From Clostridiales bacterium (lineage in GTDB: Bacteria; Bacillota; Clostridia; Oscillospirales; Oscillospiraceae), in contig JAAYWX010000359.1 of the NCBI GenBank assembly GCA_012516225.1, positions 1-5,245 on the forward strand: a stretch of 5,245 nt of DNA. The letters are read 5' to 3'. The notes below the pieces were generated by a model that searched no databases, was not told the DNA's origin, and saw only the letters and a list, made by a program, of their open reading frames with translations. The translations under genes were made by a program, and so were the position numbers. Shown in pieces: positions 1 to 5,245 of this stretch. Every line of letters begins with the position of its first letter. Positions within the stretch are counted from its first letter, which is position 1.

Positions 1-741
1 CGATACCACGGCATAAAACTTGAAAAGCCCAAGAATGGACATAGTTGCAAGAATATAGCCAAGAAGAAGCGAACCGGTATCTCCCATAAATATTTTGGCG
101 GGGTTTAAATTGTAGGGCATAAATCCTATGCAGGCGCCGAAAAGGGCGGCAAGAACGACAGCCACGCTGCTGTCGGATACCAAAAGTGCAATTACAAGCA
201 TTGTAAGGCTGCTGATTGCCGATACACCCACCGCAAGTCCGTCAAGCCCGTCTATCAGGTTGACGGAGTTCGTTATGCCGACTATCCAGAGGATTGTTAT
301 GGGAATGGAAAAAACGCCGAGCACAAGATATTCCTTGGAACTCCAAAGTATAGGATTGGCAACTACGTCTATGTTGACGCCGTGAAAAACCGCAACAACT
401 GCCGCAAGGATCTGCATAGCAAGCTTAACCCATGCATTGAGCGAGATAATATCGTCCACCGCACCGGTTGCAACTATAATTACGCTTCCGAGAAGGATTC
501 CCTGCAGATGCCTGTCGATATCTGCAAAAAGCAGAACGCTAAGCAAAAAGCCGAGAAAGATAGCAAGACCGCCCATACGCGGTATGGGGTGGTCATGAAC
601 GCGCCTTGCCTCTCCTGGAATGTCCATTGCTCCTACTTTTTGCGCAAAAGATTTGACTATGGGCGTTGCCGCAAAGCATATGATAAATCCGACGGCTATC
701 GTCAGCAGTATTTTTATTGTAAGCTCAGTGGTTATGGGCAT
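1..741 (-). CDS. tagO: Undecaprenyl-phosphate GlcNAc-1-phosphate transferase, TagO/WecA type (3' end cut by window edge)
   Basis: Integral membrane enzyme expected to transfer GlcNAc-1-phosphate from UDP-GlcNAc to undecaprenyl phosphate, the first step of teichoic acid or other lipid-linked envelope polymers. The frame is open from the ATG at 741 to the left edge (247 codons); relatives are about 320-360 residues, so the C-terminal part is missing. Visible family motifs, in order: HDHPIPRMGGLAIF near residues 49-62, the Asp pair in GAVDDI (D96, D97), NSVNLIDGLDGLA (158-170, D164 and D167), and FMGDTGSLLLGY (218-229). About eight hydrophobic segments are spread along the chain. The PRMGG motif and the DGLDGLA context match TagO/WecA rather than MraY. 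The ribosome-binding site AAAGGA (752-757) lies 10 nt before the ATG. It is third in a probable operon after the aminotransferase and trpS. The C-terminal His-rich motif of the family cannot be checked here. The exact polymer served is unknown. Confidence 0.92.
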   Translation of the reverse strand, partial: MPITTELTIKILLTIAVGFIICFAATPIVKSFAQKVGAMDIPGEARRVHDHPIPRMGGLAIFLGFLLSVLLFADIDRHLQGILLGSVIIVATGAVDDIISLNAWVKLAMQILAAVVAVFHGVNIDVVANPILWSSKEYLVLGVFSIPITILWIVGITNSVNLIDGLDGLAVGVSAISSLTMLVIALLVSDSSVAVVLAALFGACIGFMPYNLNPAKIFMGDTGSLLLGYILATMSILGLFKFYAVVS

Positions 742-753
742 GATAAAACTGTC

Positions 754-797
754 CTTTCAGTGTGCAAAAAACGCACAATTAAAGATATTCCTGAAAG
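754..797 (-). promoter_or_regulatory. Composite hairpin in the trpS-tagO gap, overlapping the tagO ribosome-binding site
   Basis: On the minus-strand transcript, a perfect 7-bp outer stem (CTTTCAG at 797-791 with CTGAAAG at 760-754) encloses an inner 5-bp stem (TGTGC at 777-773 with GCACA at 765-761). The two 3' arms are directly adjacent, so the helices could stack. The outer 3' arm contains four bases (AAAG) of the tagO Shine-Dalgarno AAAGGA. The pairing is seen directly; a role in lowering or gating tagO translation is inferred. The inner loop has six T's, but no stem sits just before them, so it does not look like a terminator. Confidence 0.35.
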
Positions 798-799
798 TG

Positions 800-1810
800 C
801 TATTTTTCTACAAAACCGACCTTTTTGTAAACTTTTCTGAGAGTTTTATTAGCGGTAAGAGCGGCTTTTTCCGCTCCTTTTTTATAGACGCTTTCGAGGT
901 ATGATTTGTCTGCAATAAGGCGCTCTGCTTCCTCTCTTATTGGGCGCAACATTTCAACGACAGCTTCTCCAACCTTCGTTTTAAATTCGCCGTATCCTTT
1001 GCCGCAAAACTCTTTCTCGATTTCCTCAAAGCTTTCGCCCGTTGCGGCTGAATATATCTGCATGAGGTTTGAAATTCCCGGTTTTGTTGACGTGTTATAG
1101 CACACAAAAGTTTCACTGTCCGTAACAGCACGTTTGAAACAGCGCATAATATCATCGGGATTTTGCATGATGTAAATGCATCCGCCGGGGTCTTTATCCG
1201 ATTTTGACATTTTATTTTCCGGAGATGTCAGGCTCATTATGCGCGCGCCCACTTTAGGGATATATGGTTCTGGCATTTTAAAAACATCTCCGTATACGCC
1301 GTTGAAACGTACGGCTATATCTCGGCAGATTTCAACGTGCTGTTTTTGGTCTTCACCTACGGGGACAAGGTCGGTCTGATAAAGAAGAATATCGGCCGCC
1401 ATAAGGGCGGGATAGGTGAAAAGACCGGCGTTTATGTTGTCGGCATTTTTGGCGCTTTTATCCTTGAACTGCGTCATTCGTGAAAGTTCACCGAACATCG
1501 TATAGCAGTTTAAAATCCAGGCAAGCTCAGCGTGTGCCGAAACATGGCTTTGGATAAAAATGGTGTTTTTGTCAGGGTCAAGGCCGCAGGCTATATACTG
1601 CGCAAGCTGAGCTATTGTGCGGCGGCGCAGCTCGGTGGGGTTTTGGCGTACAGTAATTGCATGCATATCTACTATGCAGTAATAGCAATTATACATATCG
1701 GAAAGCTCGACCCAGTTTTTTATCGCCCCCAAATATGACCCGAGAGTTAAGTCGCCGGAGGGCTGAATACCACTGAATATAGTCTTTTTTTGAATAATGT
1801 TTTCGTCCAT
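800..1810 (-). CDS. trpS: Tryptophanyl-tRNA synthetase
   Basis: Cytoplasmic class I aminoacyl-tRNA synthetase that activates tryptophan with ATP and charges tRNA-Trp. It has 336 residues, the usual length for bacterial TrpRS. The N-terminus shows SGIQPSGDLTLGSYLGA (13-29), the TrpRS form of the HIGH region (TLGS in place of HIGH). Next come the tryptophan-pocket region GLFTYPALMAADILLY (129-144), VGEDQKQHVE (151-160), and the KMSKS loop in ENKMSKSDKDPGG (198-210). The C-terminal helical anticodon region follows. The ATG at 1810 is chosen because AAAGGA (1820-1825) lies 9 nt upstream and the conserved region begins within 12 residues. An ATG five bases further upstream is out of frame. Only 16 nt separate it from the aminotransferase stop, so the two are probably co-transcribed and may be translationally coupled. 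No T-box or trp-type leader is visible directly upstream. Confidence 0.97.
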   Translation of the reverse strand: MDENIIQKKTIFSGIQPSGDLTLGSYLGAIKNWVELSDMYNCYYCIVDMHAITVRQNPTELRRRTIAQLAQYIACGLDPDKNTIFIQSHVSAHAELAWILNCYTMFGELSRMTQFKDKSAKNADNINAGLFTYPALMAADILLYQTDLVPVGEDQKQHVEICRDIAVRFNGVYGDVFKMPEPYIPKVGARIMSLTSPENKMSKSDKDPGGCIYIMQNPDDIMRCFKRAVTDSETFVCYNTSTKPGISNLMQIYSAATGESFEEIEKEFCGKGYGEFKTKVGEAVVEMLRPIREEAERLIADKSYLESVYKKGAEKAALTANKTLRKVYKKVGFVEK

Positions 1811-1826
1811 TTCATATTTTCCTTTA

Positions 1827-3026
1827 CTATTGTTTGAGTCCTAATTCTTCGGCAAGTTTCCTGAAACCGGGGATTGCACCCTCGATAGTTTGAGGGCTGA
1901 CGCAGTAAGCTATTCGCACATATCCGGGGCAGGCAAATGAAGAACCGGGAACGATGAGAATATTGTATTTTTTAGCAAGACTGGAGAATTCTTTGTCGTC
2001 ACAAGGGGTTTTTACCCACATATAAAACGCGCCCTGAGGATAGGCACATTCAAATCCAGCTTCTTTCAGAGCATTGTAAAGCATTTTACGGTTTGAGTCA
2101 TATGCGCCGATGTCCGTCTTTTCATTAAGGCATCTCATAACAACCCTTTGCATCAGGGACGGCGCATTTACAAAGCCGAGTATGCGGTTGGCAATTGATG
2201 CTGCGTCAAATATAAGGGCATAATCATCTATTTCCGAGGGAATAACAAGATAGCCTATACGCTCACCGGGAAGCGAAAGGGATTTTGACCAAGAATAGGC
2301 AACTATGGTGTTGCGGTATAATTTAGTAAGCCATGGAACATCCACCCCGTCATAAGCAAGTTCCCGGTAGGGCTCATCGGAGATTATAAAAATTGGGTGA
2401 CCGTATTCTTCCTGTTTGGAATTGAGTACGGCGGCTATACTTTTTATTGTTTCGGAGGAATATATAACACCCGTTGGGTTGTTGGGAGAATTTATTATGA
2501 CCGCCTTCGTTTTCGAAGTTACTGCCTTTCCTATGGCTTCAGCGTCCGGCTGAAAACCGTTAGTATTTGCGGGAACAACAGTAAGAACACCTTCAAAATT
2601 TTCAACATAGTTTTTATATTCAAGGAAGAACGGGGCAAGAGCAAGTACCTCGTCGCCGGGGTTTAAAAGAGTTTTAAAAATTACGTTGAGACTTCCAGCT
2701 GCGCCCACAGTCATCAGGATGTTGTTCACGCCAAAGGATGTACCGAAACGACTGTTCAGGGAGCAGGCAATAGCTTCGCGGACATCCGGATAACCGGCGT
2801 TTGGCATATATCCGTGAACCATGGAGGACGGCTCGGTTTTAAGGACATCAAAAACAGCCTCTCTGACTTTTTCGGGAGCTGGAAAGTTTGGGTTTCCCAG
2901 ACTGAAGTCATATACGTTTTCCCTGCCGTAAATTGCGGCAAGACGGTTCCCTTCCTCGAACATTTCGCGCACAGCCGAGTTGCGCTGAGTAAGTCCGAAC
3001 ATCTTTTCAGAAATGCAGTGTGCCAT
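1827..3026 (-). CDS. PLP-dependent aminotransferase, class I/II (fold type I)
   Basis: A 399-residue pyridoxal-phosphate enzyme of the aspartate-aminotransferase superfamily, cytoplasmic, expected to move an amino group between an amino acid and a 2-oxo acid. Visible landmarks: SLGNPNF (42-48) at the substrate entrance, the glycine-rich cofactor-phosphate region VGAAGSLN (107-114), NSPNNPTG (179-186), ISDEPY with the pyridine-binding D217 and Y220, YSWSKSLSLPGERIGY carrying the Schiff-base lysine K248 and phosphate-binding R256, and R371 in GYVRIAYC for the substrate carboxylate. All key residues are present, so the enzyme should be active. Substrate cannot be read from sequence; such proteins are often loosely named aspartate aminotransferase. 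The start at 3026 follows GAGAGG (3035-3040) by 8 nt; a nearer-upstream ATG is out of frame. It is the first gene of the leftward transcript with trpS and tagO, and lies divergent to gltX. Confidence 0.94.
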   Translation of the reverse strand: MAHCISEKMFGLTQRNSAVREMFEEGNRLAAIYGRENVYDFSLGNPNFPAPEKVREAVFDVLKTEPSSMVHGYMPNAGYPDVREAIACSLNSRFGTSFGVNNILMTVGAAGSLNVIFKTLLNPGDEVLALAPFFLEYKNYVENFEGVLTVVPANTNGFQPDAEAIGKAVTSKTKAVIINSPNNPTGVIYSSETIKSIAAVLNSKQEEYGHPIFIISDEPYRELAYDGVDVPWLTKLYRNTIVAYSWSKSLSLPGERIGYLVIPSEIDDYALIFDAASIANRILGFVNAPSLMQRVVMRCLNEKTDIGAYDSNRKMLYNALKEAGFECAYPQGAFYMWVKTPCDDKEFSSLAKKYNILIVPGSSFACPGYVRIAYCVSPQTIEGAIPGFRKLAEELGLKQ

Positions 3027-3068
3027 AAAACATACCTCTCAGTTTTTGACCGATTTTTTCAAGTTATC

Positions 3069-3098
3069 ATTGTACCACGTTTTAACACGGCTTGACAA
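3069..3098 (-). promoter_or_regulatory. Leftward sigma-A-type promoter for aminotransferase-trpS-tagO
   Basis: Reading the minus strand, TTGTCA (3098-3093, 5 of 6 to the -35 consensus) is followed by an 18-bp spacer and TACAAT (3074-3069, 5 of 6 to the -10 consensus). The predicted start, about 7 nt downstream near 3062, gives a leader of roughly 36 nt before the aminotransferase ATG. The -35 bases overlap those of the rightward gltX promoter. The boxes are seen; activity is inferred. Confidence 0.65.
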
Positions 3099-3120
3099 TC
3101 CCTGGCATATAAAATATTAT
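3092..3120 (+). promoter_or_regulatory. Rightward sigma-A-type promoter for gltX
   Basis: A perfect -35 TTGACA (3092-3097), an ideal 17-bp spacer and TATTAT (3115-3120, 5 of 6 to the -10 consensus) make this the best promoter match in the window. Transcription should start near 3127, leaving a leader of about 130 nt before gltX. A perfect TATAAT also occurs at 3160-3165 but has no matching -35. Confidence 0.75.
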
Positions 3121-3164
3121 AGTCACGCATATTAAAAAATACAGGGAATTTATTCCTAATATAA

Positions 3165-3190
3165 TGTTTTTGCGGCTTTAATGCAAAACA
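3165..3190 (+). promoter_or_regulatory. Hairpin in the gltX leader
   Basis: TGTTTTTGC (3165-3173) can pair with GCAAAACA (3183-3190) in an 8-bp stem with one bulged T and a 9-nt loop. The loop and 3' arm include the ATG (3181-3183) of a candidate leader mini-ORF. No T-tract follows, so it is not an intrinsic terminator. A regulatory role is inferred only. Confidence 0.3.
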
Positions 3191-3222
3191 AGCAGCAAAA
3201 TCAAACTATTAGGTTTACATAA
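3181..3222 (+). other. Candidate leader mini-ORF 1 (13 codons, Gln/Asn-rich)
   Basis: ATG to TAA in the gltX leader; the predicted peptide is MQNKQQNQTIRFT, with four Gln and two Asn in thirteen residues. No good Shine-Dalgarno precedes it, and the ATG lies within the leader hairpin. Its stop shares one base with the next mini-ORF start (TAATG). The region is A-rich, which by itself favours CAA and AAC codons, so this could be chance. Confidence 0.2.
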
Positions 3223-3254
3223 TGCAGAACGTATCTAAAAATATTGAGGAGTAG
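3222..3254 (+). other. Candidate leader mini-ORF 2 (10 codons, ends Glu-Glu in the gltX ribosome-binding site)
   Basis: ATG to TAG; the predicted peptide is MQNVSKNIEE. It begins on the last base of mini-ORF 1's stop and ends 5 nt before the gltX ATG. Its last two sense codons, GAG GAG (3246-3251), are also the gltX Shine-Dalgarno. A weak AGG (3211-3213) lies 8 nt upstream of its start. The geometry would allow translational coupling to gltX, but the Glu codons may simply follow from the Shine-Dalgarno sequence. Confidence 0.2.
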
Positions 3255-3259
3255 AAAAT

Positions 3260-4747
3260 ATGGATATGAAATGGTTTGAAGACATGGAGACAAGAATTCC
3301 GCGCGGTGAGGTCAGAACGCGTTTTGCGCCGAGCCCGACGGGATATATGCATGTCGGAAATCTCCGCACGGCGCTTTACACCTATCTTATCGCGAAAAAA
3401 AACAAGGGGAAGTTTATTCTCAGAATTGAAGATACAGACCAGGGCAGGCTTGTCGAAGGGGCGGCCGATGTTATATACAAAACACTTAAGGACTGCCGTC
3501 TTATACACGATGAAGGACCTGATATAGGAGGACCGGCAGGGCCTTATATCCAGACGGAGAGGCGCGAAATTTACGGCAGATATGCTGAACTGCTTCTTGA
3601 AAAGGGTGGGGCGTACCGCTGTTTTTGCCGTAAAATGGATGAGGAAGAAAGCGAAGAGGGATTTAAAAAGCAGGAAAACCCCTGTGCCTGTCTTTCCAAG
3701 GAAGAATCTGACAAAAGGGCGGCTTCGGGAGAGCCTTTTGTAATACGCCAGCGCATACCGCGTGAAGGTACAACAACATTCCGCGATGAGATTTTCGGAG
3801 ATATAACTGTTCCGAATGATACGCTTGATGACAATGTGCTGATAAAGTCGGACGGGCTACCGACGTATAATTTTGCAAACGTCATAGATGACCACCTGAT
3901 GGGGATAACGCACGTTGTCAGAGGAAGCGAATATCTTGCGTCCACCCCTAAATACAATCTTCTTTATGAAGCGTTCGGATGGGAAGTACCCAAGTATATT
4001 CACTGCCCGCCGGTTATGAGGGATCGCAGCAATAAAATGAGCAAACGCCATGGTGACCCAAGCTATGAGGATCTTATAGCGCAAGGCTATTTGACGGAGG
4101 CTGTATTGAACTATGTTGCCCTTTTGGGATGGAGTCCCGGCGGAGAAAGGGAGATTTTTACACTGGACGAACTGTGCGAAGTTTTTGATATATCGGGCAT
4201 ATCCAAGTCGCCGGCGATTTTTGACATTGAGAAGCTCACATATTTTAACGCCGAATATATTAAAGCGCTTGCACCTGAACGCTTTACGGAACTGGCAGAG
4301 CCATATATACGCCAAAGCGTAAAAAATCCCGTGATAGATATTTCGCTGTTTGCGCCGATTTTGCAGCCGCGTACGGAAAAGCTCTCCGATATACCAGAAA
4401 AGATTGACTTCTTTGACAGTTTGCCGGATTATGACATCGAAATATATACAAATAAAAAATCAAAGACGGATGCCGCGGTTTCACTTGAAATGCTGAAAAA
4501 AGCACTCCCGGATCTGGAAGCAATTAAGGACTGGAGCGAGGAGGCAATCCATGATGTTTTGATTGGACTTGCGGAAAAGCTTGAAGTCAAGAATGCTACT
4601 CTTATGTGGCCGGTGCGTATAGCTGTAGCGGGAAAAGCGGTTACCCCGGGAGGAGCAGTGGAAATTTGCCACATTTTGGGCAAAGAGGAAACAATAAGAC
4701 GCATAAATATTGGGATTGAAAAACTGAGCGGTAGCATTTCGGGTTAA
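3260..4747 (+). CDS. gltX: Glutamyl-tRNA synthetase
   Basis: Cytoplasmic class Ib synthetase that activates glutamate and charges tRNA-Glu; in many Firmicutes it also mischarges tRNA-Gln for later amidation by GatCAB. It has 495 residues, within the family range. Landmarks: RFAPSPTGYMHVGNLRTA (21-38, HVGN as the HIGH motif), FILRIEDTD (52-60), a likely zinc site from C121, C123, C142 and C144, LPTYNFANVIDDHLMGITHVVRG-type core (200-222), and KMSKR (259-263) as the KMSKS loop. SKSPAIFDIEKL (315-326) opens the anticodon-binding half, which ends with PVRIAVAGKAVTPGG (451-465). The ATG at 3260 has GAGGAG (3246-3251) 8 nt upstream; an in-frame ATG at 3266 is a less likely start. The roughly 18 residues before the catalytic core are a short N-terminal extension. 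It appears to be transcribed alone, from the promoter at 3092 to the terminator at 4820. Whether it is discriminating for tRNA-Glu cannot be decided from the sequence alone. Confidence 0.97.
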   Translation: MDMKWFEDMETRIPRGEVRTRFAPSPTGYMHVGNLRTALYTYLIAKKNKGKFILRIEDTDQGRLVEGAADVIYKTLKDCRLIHDEGPDIGGPAGPYIQTERREIYGRYAELLLEKGGAYRCFCRKMDEEESEEGFKKQENPCACLSKEESDKRAASGEPFVIRQRIPREGTTTFRDEIFGDITVPNDTLDDNVLIKSDGLPTYNFANVIDDHLMGITHVVRGSEYLASTPKYNLLYEAFGWEVPKYIHCPPVMRDRSNKMSKRHGDPSYEDLIAQGYLTEAVLNYVALLGWSPGGEREIFTLDELCEVFDISGISKSPAIFDIEKLTYFNAEYIKALAPERFTELAEPYIRQSVKNPVIDISLFAPILQPRTEKLSDIPEKIDFFDSLPDYDIEIYTNKKSKTDAAVSLEMLKKALPDLEAIKDWSEEAIHDVLIGLAEKLEVKNATLMWPVRIAVAGKAVTPGGAVEICHILGKEETIRRINIGIEKLSGSISG

Positions 4748-4751
4748 AACC

Positions 4752-4767
4752 GTACAATCACTTGTAC
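4752..4767. repeat. Short inverted repeat just after gltX
   Basis: GTACAA (4752-4757) and TTGTAC (4762-4767) form a perfect 6-bp stem with a TCAC loop, starting 5 nt after the gltX stop. A competing 4-bp pairing, CACT with AGTG, uses the same bases (4759-4771). There is no T-tract. It may be an mRNA 3' structure or chance. Confidence 0.3.
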
Positions 4768-4819
4768 AGTGAGGATTTAGGGAAAAATACCCAGCCTATC
4801 GAAAAATTAACACATTTAA

Positions 4820-4868
4820 AAACACTCTTTTTGTGAAAAAATATGCACAAAAGGAGTGTTTGTCTTTT
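4820..4868 (+). terminator. Intrinsic terminator of gltX
   Basis: A 16-bp stem (4820-4835 with 4846-4861) that is complementary throughout except for one G-U wobble, a 10-nt A-rich loop, then the T-rich tail GTCTTTT (4862-4868). The stem is AT-rich but long. It ends 95 nt before the next gene, so it separates gltX from the downstream ypeB-like gene. On the opposite strand a T-rich stretch also follows, so weak bidirectional function is possible. Confidence 0.8.
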
Positions 4869-4936
4869 GATGGCTAAAACGACATAAGTTATTAGACAAA
4901 TGACGGGACTGCAGCGTAATTCGAGGGAAATTTTAC

Positions 4937-4951
4937 TGCGCAGTTTGCGCA
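4937..4951 (+). promoter_or_regulatory. Hairpin next to the ypeB-like gene's ribosome-binding site
   Basis: TGCGCA (4937-4942), a GTT loop, then TGCGCA (4946-4951) form a 6-bp GC-rich stem one base upstream of the Shine-Dalgarno GGGAGG (4953-4958). A perfect 10-bp palindrome, ACTGCGCAGT (4935-4944), overlaps it. It could be an mRNA structure affecting translation or a DNA operator; neither is shown. I see no convincing promoter between the gltX terminator and this gene. The best match, TTGATG with 17 bp to TATTAG, is only 4 of 6 in each box. Confidence 0.35.
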
Positions 4952-4963
4952 TGGGAGGTTAGT

Positions 4964-5245
4964 ATGAAAAGGAAAACAGCAATAACAGTTATTTCAATAC
5001 TTGCGGCTGCACTCGTTGGAAGTACGGTTTTCGGAATTGTGAAGATGAAAGAGGCGGCCTTAGATGAAAGGTACATTGCGGCAAATTACCGCCATGCGTT
5101 TTCGGAGCTTGTAACGGGCATAACGGATGTTGATACCGCTCTTCAAAAAAGCCTTCTCGTAACTTCTCCTTCAATGGCGGGAGCAGTCTGCACGGAAGTT
5201 TACGGCAAGGCGCAGACCGCAAAAATGGCGTTGGGCATTCTGCCG
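4964..5245 (+). CDS. ypeB: YpeB-like spore germination protein (N-terminal 94 residues; 3' end beyond window)
   Basis: The frame is open from the ATG at 4964 to the right edge. GGGAGG (4953-4958) lies 5 nt upstream. The product starts with a Lys/Arg-rich tip and one hydrophobic segment (about residues 7-26) that looks like an uncleaved membrane anchor. The soluble part that follows, NYRHAFSELVTGITDVDTAL (41-60) and a later stretch ending LGILP, resembles by eye the N-terminal region of YpeB, the partner that localises and stabilises the cortex-lytic enzyme SleB in spores. Bacillus YpeB is about 450 residues, so only the first fifth is visible and the C-terminal PepSY-like repeats are outside the window. 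In Bacillus ypeB follows sleB, but here the upstream gene is gltX behind a terminator. If the assignment holds, the organism is a spore former and forespore-specific expression would be expected. The alternative is an unrelated single-pass membrane protein. Confidence 0.65.
   Translation, partial: MKRKTAITVISILAAALVGSTVFGIVKMKEAALDERYIAANYRHAFSELVTGITDVDTALQKSLLVTSPSMAGAVCTEVYGKAQTAKMALGILP

Noticed and set aside
766..771. T-run (minus strand) after trpS as an intrinsic terminator
   Set aside because: The six T's are in a hairpin loop, not after a stem, and tagO follows in the same direction with its own ribosome-binding site.
382..840. 152-codon plus-strand ORF, and a 94-codon ORF at 620-904
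   Set aside because: Both lie antisense to tagO and trpS, which have full family motifs. Their products are Cys/Tyr/Lys-rich, lack recognisable motifs and look like shadow frames.
3116..3121. Perfect TATAAT on the minus strand as a second promoter for the leftward operon
   Set aside because: No acceptable -35 lies 16-18 bp upstream, and the TG upstream of it is one base out of place for an extended -10. The TTGTCA/TACAAT pair closer to the gene is better.
3121..3259. T-box riboswitch upstream of gltX (or, on the other strand, of the aminotransferase-trpS operon)
   Set aside because: The long leader next to synthetase genes suggested it, but the conserved T-box core (AGGGTGGNACCGCG-like) and a following terminator hairpin are absent on both strands.
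3857..4315. 152-codon minus-strand ORF inside gltX
   Set aside because: It is entirely antisense to conserved GluRS coding sequence, with no ribosome-binding site or motif to support it.
4758..4952. 64-codon minus-strand ORF in the gltX-ypeB gap
   Set aside because: It reads through the gltX terminator hairpin, is low-complexity and has no convincing start signal. The gap is better explained by the terminator and leader.

Overview
The window reads as a stretch of low-to-mid GC Firmicutes chromosome, most likely an endospore-forming member of the Clostridia. The basis is purine-rich Shine-Dalgarno sites before every gene, Gram-positive-like sigma-A promoters, a TagO-type sugar-phosphate transferase very close in motif layout to the Bacillus enzyme, and a 3'-terminal gene whose start resembles the spore-germination protein YpeB. 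Genus-level placement is not possible from this sequence alone. I found no mobile element, CRISPR array, tRNA or rRNA.

Layout. Positions 1-3026 are a minus-strand gene set read right to left: a PLP-dependent fold-type I aminotransferase (3026-1827), tryptophanyl-tRNA synthetase trpS (1810-800), and a TagO/WecA-type undecaprenyl-phosphate GlcNAc-1-phosphate transferase (741 to the left edge, 3' end missing). The gaps are 16 and 58 nt and hold no convincing terminator, so the three probably share one transcript. The 58-nt gap can fold into a composite hairpin that takes in part of the tagO ribosome-binding site.

Positions 3027-3259 are a divergent control region. Two sigma-A-like promoters point away from each other and share the same -35 bases (3092-3098), so RNA polymerase should not be able to hold both at once. 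The rightward promoter gives gltX a leader of about 130 nt. That leader holds a hairpin and two tiny overlapping reading frames rich in Gln, Asn and Glu codons, the second ending inside the gltX ribosome-binding site.

Positions 3260-4747 are gltX, glutamyl-tRNA synthetase, followed by a strong intrinsic terminator (4820-4868). After a 216-nt gap a separate gene starts at 4964 and runs off the right edge. It encodes a membrane-anchored protein resembling the N-terminus of YpeB.

How the genes work together. Two tRNA-charging enzymes and an amino-acid aminotransferase lie around one divergent promoter pair, which suggests joint or competitive control of amino-acid use and translation. The tagO-like gene links the left transcript to cell-envelope polymer synthesis, and the ypeB-like gene on the right is a separate sporulation/germination unit. 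Nothing here is clearly a new multi-gene system. The most unusual parts are the shared -35 divergent promoter and the gltX leader.
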